64,000 nt of DNA, from the NCBI RefSeq assembly GCF_012844365.1, contig NZ_CP051626.1:2790001-2854000 (forward strand), given 5' to 3'. Positions 9,043 to 20,072 of the stretch are shown in pieces (position 1 is the stretch's first letter; each line of letters begins with the position of its first letter). The notes under the pieces are model-generated. The model did no database searches, was not told where the DNA came from, and saw nothing but the letters and a program-made list of their open reading frames with translations. The translations under genes and the position numbers were made by a program. Source of the DNA: Brevibacterium sp. 'Marine' (lineage in GTDB: Bacteria > Actinomycetota > Actinomycetes > Actinomycetales > Brevibacteriaceae).

Positions 9043-10833
9043 GTGCGCCCCCTCCTCCGTTTCTGGCCTGATCTCCGCTCCCGCATCGGCGTGTACGTCC
9101 TCGTGCTCGTCCTCACTCTCCTGGCCAACGGAATCCAGCTCGTCGTCCCGGTAATCACCGGCCACATCGTCGACGGCCCCATCGCCCATCGAGATCTGTC
9201 CGCCCTGTGGCTGCCGGTCCTCGGGGTGCTGCTCATCGGCATCGCCGAGGCGGTCGGCATGTGGGCCCGACGCATGGTCGTCGCTCCCGTCGTCTCCCAC
9301 TGGGAGGTGACGTGGCGTTCGCGCCTGTTCGATCGTCTCCAGTACACCTCGGTGGCGATCCATGATTCCTGGGAGTCCGGCCAGCTGCTCTCACGCGCGG
9401 TGAATGATCTGTCCCAGCTGCGACGTTTCTTCGCATTCGGGCTGCCCTTCCTCCTGTCCACACCGATCGTGCTCGCCGTCGGCACGGTGATGCTCGTGAT
9501 CATGCAACCGGTGTTCGGTCTGATCATGATCCTCATGGCGGTGCCGGCGATCATCGCGGTCGCCGTCTTCGAGAAGCACTATCGGGAAACCTCCCGCCGG
9601 TCGCAGGACACCATGGGCGAACTGACCACGGACGTCGAGGAGTCCATCCAGGGCATCCGCATCCTCAAGTCCTTCGGCCGCTCCCCCTGGGCCGCCGAGC
9701 GCTTCGCCGAGATCTCGACCCGGCTGAAGTCCCTGGAGGTCCGCAAAGCGAAGCTCGACTCCTGGCTGTGGAGCGTGCTCCTGCTGCTGCCGACCCTGGC
9801 TCAGGCCGCGATCGTCGCCGTGGGCACCTGGGGTGTCATCGAAGGCTGGACGACGATCGGCACGGTCGTGGCGGCGGTGACGATTTCGATGGTGCTGCGG
9901 ATGCCCATCGAGATGCTCGGCTTCCTGCTCGCCGATGCACTCATGGCGCTGACCGCCGCCGGTCGGTATTGGGAGGTCATCGACATCCGCCACGACATCA
10001 CAGACACCGACGGCGGTGTCGACGATGCCCCCGAAGTCGGCCACTACCGCGGGAGGCTGCGCTTCGCCGATGTTGATTTCCATTTCGCCGATACGAAGCG
10101 ACTGACCCTGCGGGGCCTCGATCTCACCATCGAACCCGGTCAGACCCTCGCCCTCGTCGGGGCGACGGGCTCGGGCAAGACGACGCTGGCGTCGCTGGTG
10201 CCCCGGCTCCAGGACGTCTCCGCCGGCACGGTGAGCATCGACGACGTCGACATCCGGGACATGCCGGTCAATGAGCTGCGCCACCTCGTGTCCGTGTCCT
10301 TCGAGGATCCGATCCTGTTCTCGACCTCGGTTGCCGAGAACGTCGAGATGGGCGCCCCGGGGGCGAGCGAGGAAGAGATCTGGGAGGCCCTCGAGATCGC
10401 GGCGGCGAAGGATTTCGTCTCCCGCCTGCCCGAGGGGCTGGATACGCAGGTCGGCGAACAGGGTCTGTCACTGTCCGGCGGTCAGCGTCAGCGCCTCGCC
10501 CTGGCTCGCGCTGTCATCGGCCGTCCGCGCATCCTCGTCCTCGACGACCCGCTCTCGGCCGTCGACGTCGACACCGAGGATCGGGTGCAGCGAGCCCTGC
10601 GGGAGATCCTGCCGGATTCGACGACTCTCATCATCGCCCACCGCCCCTCCACTGCGGCGCTGGCCGATGCGGTGGCCGTGCTCGATGAGGGCCGGATCGC
10701 GGCCCTGGGCACCCATGAACAGCTGCTCGAGTTCTCGAAGCTCTACCGCGAACTCATGGGGGCGAGCGCGCACACCGAGGCGCACACGCATCCGGGGGCG
10801 GCCGCCTCGGCGACGGAAGGAGGGACACCATGA
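9043..10833 (+). CDS. Heterodimeric ABC exporter, subunit A (degenerate catalytic site)
   Basis: Half-transporter of 596 residues with an N-terminal six-helix type I exporter domain and a C-terminal ATPase. It has Walker A GATGSGKTT near residue 372, signature LSLSGGQRQR near 475 and Walker B ILVLDDPLSAVD near 496. The residue after the Walker B Asp is Asp instead of the catalytic Glu, as in the degenerate half of asymmetric exporters such as TM287/288 or BmrCD. The frame stays open to 8875, but the segment before 9043 lacks family features, and a TAGGCT -10 box sits eight bases before this GTG. The last four bases overlap the next gene as ATGA, coupling the two subunits. The substrate (drug, lipid or peptide) is unknown. 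Confidence 0.9.
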   Translation: MRPLLRFWPDLRSRIGVYVLVLVLTLLANGIQLVVPVITGHIVDGPIAHRDLSALWLPVLGVLLIGIAEAVGMWARRMVVAPVVSHWEVTWRSRLFDRLQYTSVAIHDSWESGQLLSRAVNDLSQLRRFFAFGLPFLLSTPIVLAVGTVMLVIMQPVFGLIMILMAVPAIIAVAVFEKHYRETSRRSQDTMGELTTDVEESIQGIRILKSFGRSPWAAERFAEISTRLKSLEVRKAKLDSWLWSVLLLLPTLAQAAIVAVGTWGVIEGWTTIGTVVAAVTISMVLRMPIEMLGFLLADALMALTAAGRYWEVIDIRHDITDTDGGVDDAPEVGHYRGRLRFADVDFHFADTKRLTLRGLDLTIEPGQTLALVGATGSGKTTLASLVPRLQDVSAGTVSIDDVDIRDMPVNELRHLVSVSFEDPILFSTSVAENVEMGAPGASEEEIWEALEIAAAKDFVSRLPEGLDTQVGEQGLSLSGGQRQRLALARAVIGRPRILVLDDPLSAVDVDTEDRVQRALREILPDSTTLIIAHRPSTAALADAVAVLDEGRIAALGTHEQLLEFSKLYRELMGASAHTEAHTHPGAAASATEGGTP

Positions 10834-12683
10834 GCATGCCCCGTCTCGACAGCGACGACGAGATCGAGTCTCTTCCGCCGGACATTGCGAAGAAGGCCCG
10901 CGCCCTGCTGATGTCGCTGGTCAGGCCGCATTCGGCGATGATCATCTTCCTCGCTGTCATCGTCGTCCTCACCGCGGCCCTCATGGTCATCGGGCCGGTG
11001 TTCATCGCCGATGCCCTCGATCAGGGCGTGCCCGCCGCCATCGACGGAGAAATGGGTCCGCTGATTCGGGCGGTCACGTTCTTCGTGGTCTCCGCGGTCG
11101 CCTCGGCGATTCTGGCTTTCACCTCGACGAGGCTCGTCGGGATCACAGCACAGAAGATCCTCTTCACCCTGCGCGAGCGGATGTTCACTCATGTGCAGCG
11201 TCTGGACCTGGGCTATCACGAGAAGTCGACCTCGGGTCGGCTCGTGTCCCGGCAAACCTCGGACATGGAATCGGTGCAGCAGTTCCTGTCGTATTCTCTG
11301 TTCGAGACGGCGCTGGCGGTGCTGCAGATGCTGTTCATCGCCGTCACACTCGTCGTCCTCGATGTGCCGTTGGCGATCGTCGTCTTCGCCGGTTTCGTGC
11401 CGCTGTTCTTCATCACGAAGGCCGCACATTCGACTCAGCGCAGCGCCTACCGGCGGACGCGGACGTCGATCGCGAAGGTCATCGTCCACTTCGTCGAGAC
11501 GATGGGCGGCATCCGCGCCGTGCAGGCGTACCGCCGTCAGCCCGAGCGGCGCGGGACGCTGAGCGATCAGGATGCGCGGTATCGGGATGCGAACACCGAT
11601 GCCCTGCGTGGGGTGGCCTGGTTCGCCGGATGGACGCGGCTGATCGGCAACATCACCCAGACGGTGATCATCGTCATCGGTGCGTGGCTCGTCATCGAGG
11701 GGTGGACGCAGATCGGCGTGCTCGCCGCGTTCATCCTCTACCTGCGCCGCTTCTACGGCCCGCTCGACGAACTCGTCCAGGCGTTCAATCTCTACCAGTC
11801 CGCCTCGGCGGCGTTGGAGAAGATCGCGGCGGTCCTCGACACCGACCCCGAGGTGGTCGAGCCGACCCAGCCGCAGGCTCTGCCTACGCACGCGAACGGT
11901 GACTCACCGTCTGCGGACAATGACGCCGCACCCACGCGTCCCGCCACTGGTCGTTCCCTCGATCTCGACGGCGTCCGCTTCGCCTACGCCGACGGACCCG
12001 ATGTCCTCCCCCGCTTCGATCTGCACATCCCCGCCGGGCAGATCGTCGCGCTCGTCGGCGCCACCGGCGCGGGCAAGTCGACCCTGGTCAAGCTCGTCAC
12101 CCGGTTCTATGACCCCAGCGTTGGACGGATCACCCTCGACGAGGTGGATCTGCGTGACCTCGATGACGGACAGCTGCGGTCGTCGGTCGTCATGGTCACT
12201 CAGGAGTCGTTCCTCTTCGCCGGCACGATCGCCGACAACATCCGCATCGGCGATCCTGGTGCCAGCGACGAGGCAGTCGTGGCGGCGGCGACCGCCGTCG
12301 GTTTGGATGCGTACATCCGCCGACTGCCCGACGGCTATGCCACGGATGTGAAGAAGCGCGGCGGCCGACTGAGTTCGGGACAGCGTCAGCTCGTGTCGTT
12401 CGCCCGGGTGTTCCTCGCCGATCCGGATGTCGTCGTCCTCGATGAGGCGACCGCTCACCTCGACATCCCGTCCGAGCGGCTGGTGCAGAACGCTCTGGCC
12501 ACGGTGCTCGAGGGCAGGACCGCGATCATCATCGCCCACCGCCTGTCCACCGTCGAGATCGCCGACCGCGTGCTCGTCATGGAATCCGGTCGGATCATCG
12601 AGGACGGGACACCCGACGAACTCATCTCCGGCACCGGGAAGTTCGCGCAGCTGCACCAGGCCTGGCGAGACTCCCTCGTGTGA
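10830..12683 (+). CDS. Heterodimeric ABC exporter, subunit B
   Basis: Second half-transporter, 617 residues, with a six-helix membrane domain followed by a linker rich in Pro, Thr and Asp (about 345-370) and an ATPase domain. Walker A GATGAGKST lies near residue 410, the signature is LSSGQRQ (not LSGGQ) near 513, and Walker B VVVLDEATAHLD near 533 keeps the catalytic Glu. In the heterodimer, this Walker site and the canonical LSGGQ of subunit A should form the active ATP site. The degenerate site would combine subunit A's Asp with this LSSGQ. It starts within the ATGA overlap and ends two bases before the convergent methyltransferase gene, leaving no room for a separate terminator. Confidence 0.93.
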   Translation: MSMPRLDSDDEIESLPPDIAKKARALLMSLVRPHSAMIIFLAVIVVLTAALMVIGPVFIADALDQGVPAAIDGEMGPLIRAVTFFVVSAVASAILAFTSTRLVGITAQKILFTLRERMFTHVQRLDLGYHEKSTSGRLVSRQTSDMESVQQFLSYSLFETALAVLQMLFIAVTLVVLDVPLAIVVFAGFVPLFFITKAAHSTQRSAYRRTRTSIAKVIVHFVETMGGIRAVQAYRRQPERRGTLSDQDARYRDANTDALRGVAWFAGWTRLIGNITQTVIIVIGAWLVIEGWTQIGVLAAFILYLRRFYGPLDELVQAFNLYQSASAALEKIAAVLDTDPEVVEPTQPQALPTHANGDSPSADNDAAPTRPATGRSLDLDGVRFAYADGPDVLPRFDLHIPAGQIVALVGATGAGKSTLVKLVTRFYDPSVGRITLDEVDLRDLDDGQLRSSVVMVTQESFLFAGTIADNIRIGDPGASDEAVVAAATAVGLDAYIRRLPDGYATDVKKRGGRLSSGQRQLVSFARVFLADPDVVVLDEATAHLDIPSERLVQNALATVLEGRTAIIIAHRLSTVEIADRVLVMESGRIIEDGTPDELISGTGKFAQLHQAWRDSLV

Positions 12684-12685
12684 GG

Positions 12686-13300
12686 TCACTCGCTGATCAG
12701 CGGCACGAATCGATACCACCCGTGACGAGTGATCGTCAGCTCGTCGGCACCGGGCCCGTCACGGACGACTCGGAGCATCTCCCCTGCGACGGGAATGACC
12801 ATCGTGGCGCCGAGGGCCAGCTGATCGACGAGCTGGTCGGGCAGTGTCTCTGTCCCGGCGGAGACGAGGATCCGGTCGAACGGGGCCTCAGCCGGGAGAC
12901 CGAGGGCACCCGGAATGGCTGCGTGGATGGCCACCTCGGCGAGGGTCTCCTGGTCTGGGGCTTCAGCGGTGACGGCGTCGATGGCCGCCTGCGAGGAGTC
13001 GACGAGCTCGGGATGCCGTTCGACCCCGAGCACCTGCCCGGCCGGCCCGACGAGGACGGCGAGCAGCATCGAGGTCCACCCGGAGCCTGATCCGAGGTCG
13101 AGGACGGTTTCACCCGGCTGCGGATCAAGCAGCCGGAGCATGTCCGCGACGGTGCTCGGCTGCGAGTTCGTCTGTCCGTGCCCGATCGGCAGGGGCACGT
13201 TGCCGGAGGCGTTCTGTCGTTCCGTCACCGGCAGGAAGGGTTCGCGCGGAACCCGGGCGAACGCCTCGGCGATTCGGTCGTACGTCGCATCCGATGTCAT
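12686..13300 (-). CDS. pcm: Protein-L-isoaspartate O-methyltransferase family protein
   Basis: SAM-dependent methyltransferase of 204 residues that repairs isomerised Asp/Asn residues in aged proteins. It shows the family's N-terminal block ending VPREPFLP, the region GNVPLPIGHGQTNSQPSTVA and the SAM-binding loop VLDLGSGSGWTSML. The ATG at 13300 is chosen because GGAGGAG stands just upstream; a longer frame to 13396 adds only an atypical basic stretch that would overlap the apt start region. It is convergent with the exporter genes and divergent from apt. Actinobacterial members are sometimes involved in modifying peptides, but no precursor gene is nearby, so a general repair role is more likely. 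Confidence 0.88.
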   Translation of the reverse strand: MTSDATYDRIAEAFARVPREPFLPVTERQNASGNVPLPIGHGQTNSQPSTVADMLRLLDPQPGETVLDLGSGSGWTSMLLAVLVGPAGQVLGVERHPELVDSSQAAIDAVTAEAPDQETLAEVAIHAAIPGALGLPAEAPFDRILVSAGTETLPDQLVDQLALGATMVIPVAGEMLRVVRDGPGADELTITRHGWYRFVPLISE

Positions 13301-13375
13301 TGCTCCTCCGATCCACCACCGTCTTCGGTACCTCCCATTTTGCCGATCTGCGCTGAGGGCACAATGGCCACCGAG

Positions 13376-13381
13376 TATCGT
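13376..13381 (+). promoter_or_regulatory. -10 box for leaderless apt
   Basis: TATCGT at 13376-13381 lies six bases before GTG 13388, the spacing expected when transcription begins on the start codon. No convincing -35 element is seen. It supports GTG 13388 over the in-frame ATG at 13364, which lies upstream of this box. Confidence 0.45.
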
Positions 13382-13387
13382 TGTGCC

Positions 13388-13906
13388 GTGACCCAATCTG
13401 ATCTCTCCCGCGCCCAGAGCCTCATCACCTCGATTCCTGACTATCCCGAACCGGGAGTGGACTTCCGCGACATCTCTCCGCTGCTCGCCGATGGTCCGGC
13501 GATGAGGGCCGTCACCGAGGCGCTCATCGAACCGTTCGCAGGTCAGTTCGATATCGTCGGCGGGCTCGAGGCCCGCGGCTTCCTCTTCGCCGGTGCCATC
13601 TCCGCGATGACAGGAGTCGGAATCCTGCCGATCCGCAAGGCCGGAAAGCTCCCCCGCCCGGCGGCTGCCGTGTCGTACACCCTCGAATACGGCACCGCCA
13701 CAATCGAAGGGCCCGATGTCCTGGAGAAGGGCGAGCGCGTCCTCCTCATCGATGACATCCTCGCCACCGGCGGGACGCTCACAGCTGCTCAGTCACTGGT
13801 CGCCGATCTCGGCGCCGAAGTCATCGGCTCAGCCGTCGTCCTTGAGCTCACTGCGCTCGGCGGGCGCGAGCATACGGGCGAGGTTCACACCCTCTTCGTC
13901 GAGTGA
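13388..13906 (+). CDS. apt: Adenine phosphoribosyltransferase
   Basis: Purine salvage enzyme joining adenine and PRPP to make AMP, cytoplasmic. The 172-residue protein has the family N-terminus IPDYPEPGVDFRDISPLLAD, the Arg-containing substrate segment GLEARGFLF and the PRPP-binding motif VLLIDDILATGGTL. Length is typical. GTG 13388 is preferred because a -10-like TATCGT is six bases upstream; ATG 13364 would add eight residues and cannot be excluded. It is divergent from pcm, with 87 bases between starts, and is not in an obvious operon. Confidence 0.95.
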   Translation: MTQSDLSRAQSLITSIPDYPEPGVDFRDISPLLADGPAMRAVTEALIEPFAGQFDIVGGLEARGFLFAGAISAMTGVGILPIRKAGKLPRPAAAVSYTLEYGTATIEGPDVLEKGERVLLIDDILATGGTLTAAQSLVADLGAEVIGSAVVLELTALGGREHTGEVHTLFVE

Positions 13907-13962
13907 GGAGAGCACAGTCAGTTGCACGTGTCGTAGATGCGGCGCAGCTGACTCGGACATCC

Positions 13963-14415
13963 TCAGCCGATTCGGATGAGGGTGTCTCCGGTCGAGATCG
14001 GCCCCGCCTCGGTGAGGGTCAGGTTCTCGGCGTCGGCTTCGAGGACGACGACCGGAACGATCACGGACTTCTCCGCCTCCCGTGCGACTGCCAAGTCCCA
14101 GACGATGATCTCTTCGCCGGCCTCGACCTGCTGCCCGGCCTCGGCACGGAGCGTGAAACCAGCGCCCTTGAGGTGAACGGTGTCGATGCCCAGGTGAACG
14201 AGCACACCCTGATCGGGCCGGTGGGAGATGACGAAGGCGTGGGGTTTGAGACTCGTCAGCTTTCCCGCGACAGGAGCCGTGACCGTCAGGGTCGTGGCCT
14301 CGCCGGGGTCGATGGCCGTTCCGGGGCCGACGAGCGCTTTCGCGAAGACGGGGTCGGGAACCTCCGTCAATGGGATCACCGTGCCGGTGATGGGTGCAGC
14401 GATCGTGACTGCCAT
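13963..14415 (-). CDS. PTS glucose-type EIIA protein
   Basis: Soluble phosphocarrier of a sugar phosphotransferase system, taking phosphate from HPr and passing it to EIIB. The 150-residue protein starts MAVTIAAPITGTVIPL and has the two conserved histidines: His59 in KPHAFV and the phospho-accepting His74 in VLVHLGIDTV. AAAGGCGG precedes the ATG. A TTG eight codons upstream is in frame but less likely. It is a free-standing EIIA, resembling Crr, encoded next to a separate EIIB and divergent from EIIC, so the three together make one permease of the glucose/N-acetylglucosamine family. A degenerate copy of its 3' end (period 19) may lie just downstream. Confidence 0.92.
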   Translation of the reverse strand: MAVTIAAPITGTVIPLTEVPDPVFAKALVGPGTAIDPGEATTLTVTAPVAGKLTSLKPHAFVISHRPDQGVLVHLGIDTVHLKGAGFTLRAEAGQQVEAGEEIIVWDLAVAREAEKSVIVPVVVLEADAENLTLTEAGPISTGDTLIRIG

Positions 14416-14538
14416 AGTCAGCAGGCCGCCTTTCTCCAAAATCAGTTGTACTTCGCCTAGACTGACCTCAGACTACAGACAAGGATCACTGTCGACCAGC
14501 AGATGCTCACCGGCGAGCAGAGGAGACGAAGACGTGAC

Positions 14539-14772
14539 TCAGCCCATGAGGTCTTCGATGTCATCGACGAGGTTGTCCGCCTCCGGACCGACGACGACCT
14601 GGACCGCGCTTCCCTGCACCACCACGCCGAAGGCGCCGGCAGCCGTGAGCGCCTGTTCGTCGACGAGAGAGTCATCGTCGACCTCGACGCGCAGGCGAGT
14701 GATGCACGCTTCGATGTCGTCGATGTTGTCGGCACCGCCCAGTCCGGCGAGGATCTGCGCTGCTTTGTCCAT
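14539..14772 (-). CDS. PTS glucose/GlcNAc-type EIIB protein
   Basis: Small phosphocarrier of 77 residues that takes phosphate from EIIA onto a cysteine and gives it to the incoming sugar. The phospho-accepting Cys23 is in the conserved block DIEACITRLRVEV. ATG 14772 is chosen because GAAGGTG lies eight bases upstream; an ATG five codons earlier (14787) has its SD-like GGAG directly abutting and is less likely. It is encoded 123 bases upstream of the EIIA gene on the same strand and divergent from EIIC, with 116 bases between the two starts, suggesting shared control of the pathway. Confidence 0.9.
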   Translation of the reverse strand: MDKAAQILAGLGGADNIDDIEACITRLRVEVDDDSLVDEQALTAAGAFGVVVQGSAVQVVVGPEADNLVDDIEDLMG

Positions 14773-14888
14773 GTCTGTCACCTTCATCTCCGGCACCCAT
14801 GCGCCGGCGTCGATTTCACGTTCTGCGATCTGGCTCACAAGTCTACGTCGACTCGTGCCCGACGACCCCACTTCCGAGGAGGAACCCG

Positions 14889-16259
<1,371 letters not shown>

Positions 16260-16292
16260 CCGTCCATGGAATGCTCCGGGTCCCGGTGACGT

Positions 16293-16330
16293 TATAGTCT
16301 CGGTTCGGCGCTCTCACCGGGTGCCGAACC
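16293..16330 (+). promoter_or_regulatory. Promoter-like TATAGT and 5' hairpin before the aldo-keto reductase
   Basis: TATAGT (16293-16298) resembles a -10 box. Just after it CGGTTCGGC (16301-16309) pairs with GCCGAACCG (16323-16331). The hairpin could sit at the 5' end of the reductase mRNA, or be the EIIC terminator; no T-run follows, so the first reading is slightly favoured. Confidence 0.4.
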
Positions 16331-16377
16331 GGCGGACCCGATCAGCTTCGGATCCGTCCTGACCAGTGCACACGTGA

Positions 16378-17214
<837 letters not shown>

Positions 17215-17300
17215 CCGAGTCGGGTTCGACCGATACCTCGCCGAGGCGGCCCTCCCCGACCCTCGGTCGTGCCCGACGAGCCCGGTTGAGCAAAGCGAAA

Positions 17301-17330
17301 GCCGCCGGAGAGTTCCGACTCTCCGGCGGC
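17301..17330. terminator. Bidirectional intrinsic terminator between convergent genes
   Basis: GCCGCCGGAGAG (17301-17312) pairs perfectly with CTCTCCGGCGGC (17319-17330) around a six-base loop: a 12-bp stem between the aldo-keto reductase (plus) and the benzoylformate decarboxylase (minus). AAAG precedes and TTCGTCGTT follows, giving weak T-runs on both strands. A copy of the window's repeated 11-mer is at 17239-17249 nearby. Confidence 0.85.
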
Positions 17331-17342
17331 TTCGTCGTTCTG

Positions 17343-18989
17343 TCACTCCACCGGTCGGCCGTCGACGCCGAGGACGACGGCATCGATGAGCACCGGTCCG
17401 TCGGCATGCAGCGCCTCACGATAGGCGGTCTCGAACTCCTCCCGCGTCGTGGTCCGGCGGGCTGGGACTCCGTACCCCTGTGCCAGGGAGACGAAATCGA
17501 TCGTGCCCAAGGTCAGGCCCGGGGTGTCAGGAACTCCCATGCGCTCGGCGAATCCGGAGAGCGCACCGTAGCCGGAGTTGTTGACGATGACGAAGATCGT
17601 CTTCGTGCCCAACTGAGCCGCCGTGTACAGAGCGGTGAGCCCGTAGTTCGCGGAGCCGTCACCGACGGTGGCGACGATGGTCTTCTCCGGGTCGCCGATG
17701 GCCAGCCCCACGGCGACTGGCAACCCGAAGCCCAGTCCGCCCGAGGCCGGGAAGTGGTACATGCCCGGCCTGTCGATGACGATCCGCTCGAGGTAGTCGA
17801 GGTCGAGGGTGGTCGTCTCATTGACGTACACGACGCTGTCGTCGACATGATCGTTGAGCACGGCGAGCACCTCGGTGCCGGACATTCCCAACTCTGACCG
17901 CGGTGGGGCGGTGACGACTCGGGACCCGCGATCGCCTCGGCGAGTTCCTCGGTCCGTCGTCGCTGCCGCGAGGTCGGCGAGCGCGGTTGCGGTATCCGCG
18001 ACGACGGCGCGGCCGAACGGTGCGCGTGTCGCCTCCCGCGGGTCCTGGGTGATCTGGATGACCTCGGTGCCCGGCTCCAGATAGTTCGCCGGCTCCCAGC
18101 GGTGGTAACGGAAGGTGGCGGCTCCGATGACGAGCACGACGTCGTGGCCGGCAAGCCGGTCACGCACTGACTTGATACCTGGGACGAGGACGCCTTCGAA
18201 GTTCGGATGGGTGGTCGGGAACGGGCAGCGAGTCGGTGAGGGTGCGACGTAGACGGAGGCGTTCAGGCGCTCGGCCAGCACCATTGCGTCCTCATAGACC
18301 GTCGGATCAGCGACGGCGGCGGCATCGACCTGCGGCCCGAGGACGAGGGCAGGGTTCCGTGCCTCGTCGAGGACGTCGGTGAGTTCGCGGCGCAGCGACT
18401 CCGGCATGGTGCCCGTCGTCGTCACCGACCGCTGCGCCAACAGTTCGTCGTCGGGAAGCGCCGACTGGTCCCAGTCGTCGAGCGGAACGGACACGTAGAC
18501 GGGACCACTCGGCTGTGTGGTTGCCTCGAAGACCGCCTGCGACAGCGTGCGGGGCACGTCGAGTGCCGACAGCGGCTCGTGCGCGTACTTCACCAGCGGG
18601 GCGGGCAGCGTCGAGGCATCGACGCTGGCGAGCATCGTCTCCTGTCCGACGGTGCGGCGCACCTGCTGACCGGCGAGGACGACCAGCGGAACGTGGCCGT
18701 AGTGAGCGTTGGTCAAGGCGCCCATGCCGTTGCCCGACCCCGAGGCGGCGTGCAGATTCACCAGCGCCGGGGCTCCCGTGGCGCGTGCGTATCCTTCGGC
18801 CATGCCGACGACGGCCTGTTCATGCAGACCGAGGACGAATCGGAAGTCGTCGCCGAGTCCGGCGAGGAACGGCAGCTCGTTCGAGCCCGGGTTGCCGAAG
18901 ATCGTCGTCATCCCGTGGGCGCGGAAGACCTCCAGACTCGCGTCGAGGACTGTCTTTTCACCGGCGCCGCTGTCGGATTGATCGGCCAT
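17343..18989 (-). CDS. mdlC: Benzoylformate decarboxylase-like thiamine-diphosphate enzyme
   Basis: Thiamine-diphosphate 2-oxoacid decarboxylase of 548 residues, closest in motifs to benzoylformate (phenylglyoxylate) decarboxylase. With the start at ATG 18989, Ser36 (FGNPGSNELP), Glu57 (LGLHEQAV) and His80 (NLHAASGSGNGMG) align with Ser26, Glu47 and His70 of the Pseudomonas enzyme at a constant offset of ten. The FRYHRWEP segment matches that enzyme's later active-site His. The TPP motif GDGSANYG...NNSGYGAL is intact. AGAGG precedes the ATG; an ATG seven codons upstream is possible. The 2-hydroxyacid dehydrogenase gene just upstream reads the same way, hinting at a short aromatic 2-oxoacid pathway. 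Confidence 0.88.
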   Translation of the reverse strand: MADQSDSGAGEKTVLDASLEVFRAHGMTTIFGNPGSNELPFLAGLGDDFRFVLGLHEQAVVGMAEGYARATGAPALVNLHAASGSGNGMGALTNAHYGHVPLVVLAGQQVRRTVGQETMLASVDASTLPAPLVKYAHEPLSALDVPRTLSQAVFEATTQPSGPVYVSVPLDDWDQSALPDDELLAQRSVTTTGTMPESLRRELTDVLDEARNPALVLGPQVDAAAVADPTVYEDAMVLAERLNASVYVAPSPTRCPFPTTHPNFEGVLVPGIKSVRDRLAGHDVVLVIGAATFRYHRWEPANYLEPGTEVIQITQDPREATRAPFGRAVVADTATALADLAAATTDRGTRRGDRGSRVVTAPPRSELGMSGTEVLAVLNDHVDDSVVYVNETTTLDLDYLERIVIDRPGMYHFPASGGLGFGLPVAVGLAIGDPEKTIVATVGDGSANYGLTALYTAAQLGTKTIFVIVNNSGYGALSGFAERMGVPDTPGLTLGTIDFVSLAQGYGVPARRTTTREEFETAYREALHADGPVLIDAVVLGVDGRPVE

Positions 18990-19074
18990 TGTGCCTCTGC
19001 TTTCGTTCATAGTTCTCGCGCGGAGGGGCCGAGTTGTGTGGCGTCCCTCTCTGCTCACCATAGCCGTCGGCGCA

Positions 19075-20016
19075 TCAGCCGAGCACGCGGATCGGCTCTC
19101 CTGAGATCCAGGCGGCGATGTCCTCGACGGCTTGCGTGAAGAAGATCCGATACGTGTCCTCCGTGACGTATCCCAGGTGCGGGGTGAGCACGGTCCGCGG
19201 GGTGCTGCGCAGACGGTGATCGACCGGCAGCGGCTCCTCGTCGTGGACGTCGAGTCCGGCGCCCCGGATCCCACCTGCTTCCAACACGGCGATGAGTGCG
19301 TCGGTGTCGATGAGACCGGCACGCGAGGTGTTGACGAGGATGCTGCCCGGCTTCATCGTCTCGAGCTCGGCGGCGCCGACGAGTCCTCGGCTGCGGTCGC
19401 TGAGTTTGTAGTGGATCGTGACCACGTCGGCGGTGGAGAACAGTTCGTCCTTGCTCACGGAGCGCACGCCCAGGCCGTCGGCCCGTTCGGCATCGAGGTT
19501 CTGGCTCCACGCCACGACGTCCATGCCGAAGGCAGCGCCGACCCGCGCGACCTTCGTTCCCAGTCGTCCCAGACCGACCACGCCGAGGCGGTGCCCGTCG
19601 AGGTCTCCCCCGACGCTCGACTGCCAGCCGCCGCCTCGGACGGCGGCATCCTCGGCCGGGATGCTGCGCAGGACGGAGAGGATGAGTCCCCAGGTCAGCT
19701 CAGGTGTCGCCGAGGTGGTCGACTCGGTTCCGCAGACCACGATCCCCAGCGCACGCGCCGCCTGCACGTCGATGGAGGCGTTGACCCGCCCCGTGGTCAC
19801 GAGCAGACGCAGATCCGGCAGACGTTGCAGCCGACCGGCGGTGAAGGCGGTTCGCTCCCGCATCGCCACGACCACCTCGGCGCCGGTGAGGACCTGCACC
19901 AGGTCATCGTCGTCGACGATCGGGCGCGAGATGAACTCGACCTCGGCGTCGAGACCGCTCCAGTCCGCGAATGTGGCTGCCACCTCTTGAAAATCATCGA
20001 GAACGACGATGCGCAT
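19075..20016 (-). CDS. D-2-hydroxyacid dehydrogenase family protein (NAD-dependent)
   Basis: Oxidoreductase of 313 residues interconverting a 2-hydroxyacid and 2-oxoacid. It has the Rossmann loop VVGLGRLGTKVAR and the catalytic trio Arg (NTSRAGLID), Glu (DVHDEEPLP) and His (LTPHLGYV). AGGAGAGG precedes the ATG. The gene lies 85 bases upstream of the decarboxylase gene on the same strand, so they may be cotranscribed; together they could link a 2-hydroxyacid such as mandelate with its oxoacid and aldehyde, which is inference only. It is divergent from the PH-domain gene at 20073. Confidence 0.9.
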   Translation of the reverse strand: MRIVVLDDFQEVAATFADWSGLDAEVEFISRPIVDDDDLVQVLTGAEVVVAMRERTAFTAGRLQRLPDLRLLVTTGRVNASIDVQAARALGIVVCGTESTTSATPELTWGLILSVLRSIPAEDAAVRGGGWQSSVGGDLDGHRLGVVGLGRLGTKVARVGAAFGMDVVAWSQNLDAERADGLGVRSVSKDELFSTADVVTIHYKLSDRSRGLVGAAELETMKPGSILVNTSRAGLIDTDALIAVLEAGGIRGAGLDVHDEEPLPVDHRLRSTPRTVLTPHLGYVTEDTYRIFFTQAVEDIAAWISGEPIRVLG

Positions 20017-20060
20017 TGTGTTCCTCTCCTGAAGTCGTGTGACCTACATCCTAGAGCCGA

Positions 20061-20066
20061 TAGGCT
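20061..20066 (+). promoter_or_regulatory. -10 box TAGGCT for a leaderless mRNA
   Basis: TAGGCT at 20061-20066 is followed by six bases and GTG 20073, which places the transcription start on the start codon. No ribosome-binding site is present. Confidence 0.6.
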
Positions 20067-20072
20067 GGGCTG

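Noticed and set aside
14440..14888. A DasR-type GlcNAc operator near the PTS genes
   Set aside because: The best match (around TCAGTCTAGGC at 14451-14466) departs from the ACTGGTCTAGACCAGT consensus in too many positions.
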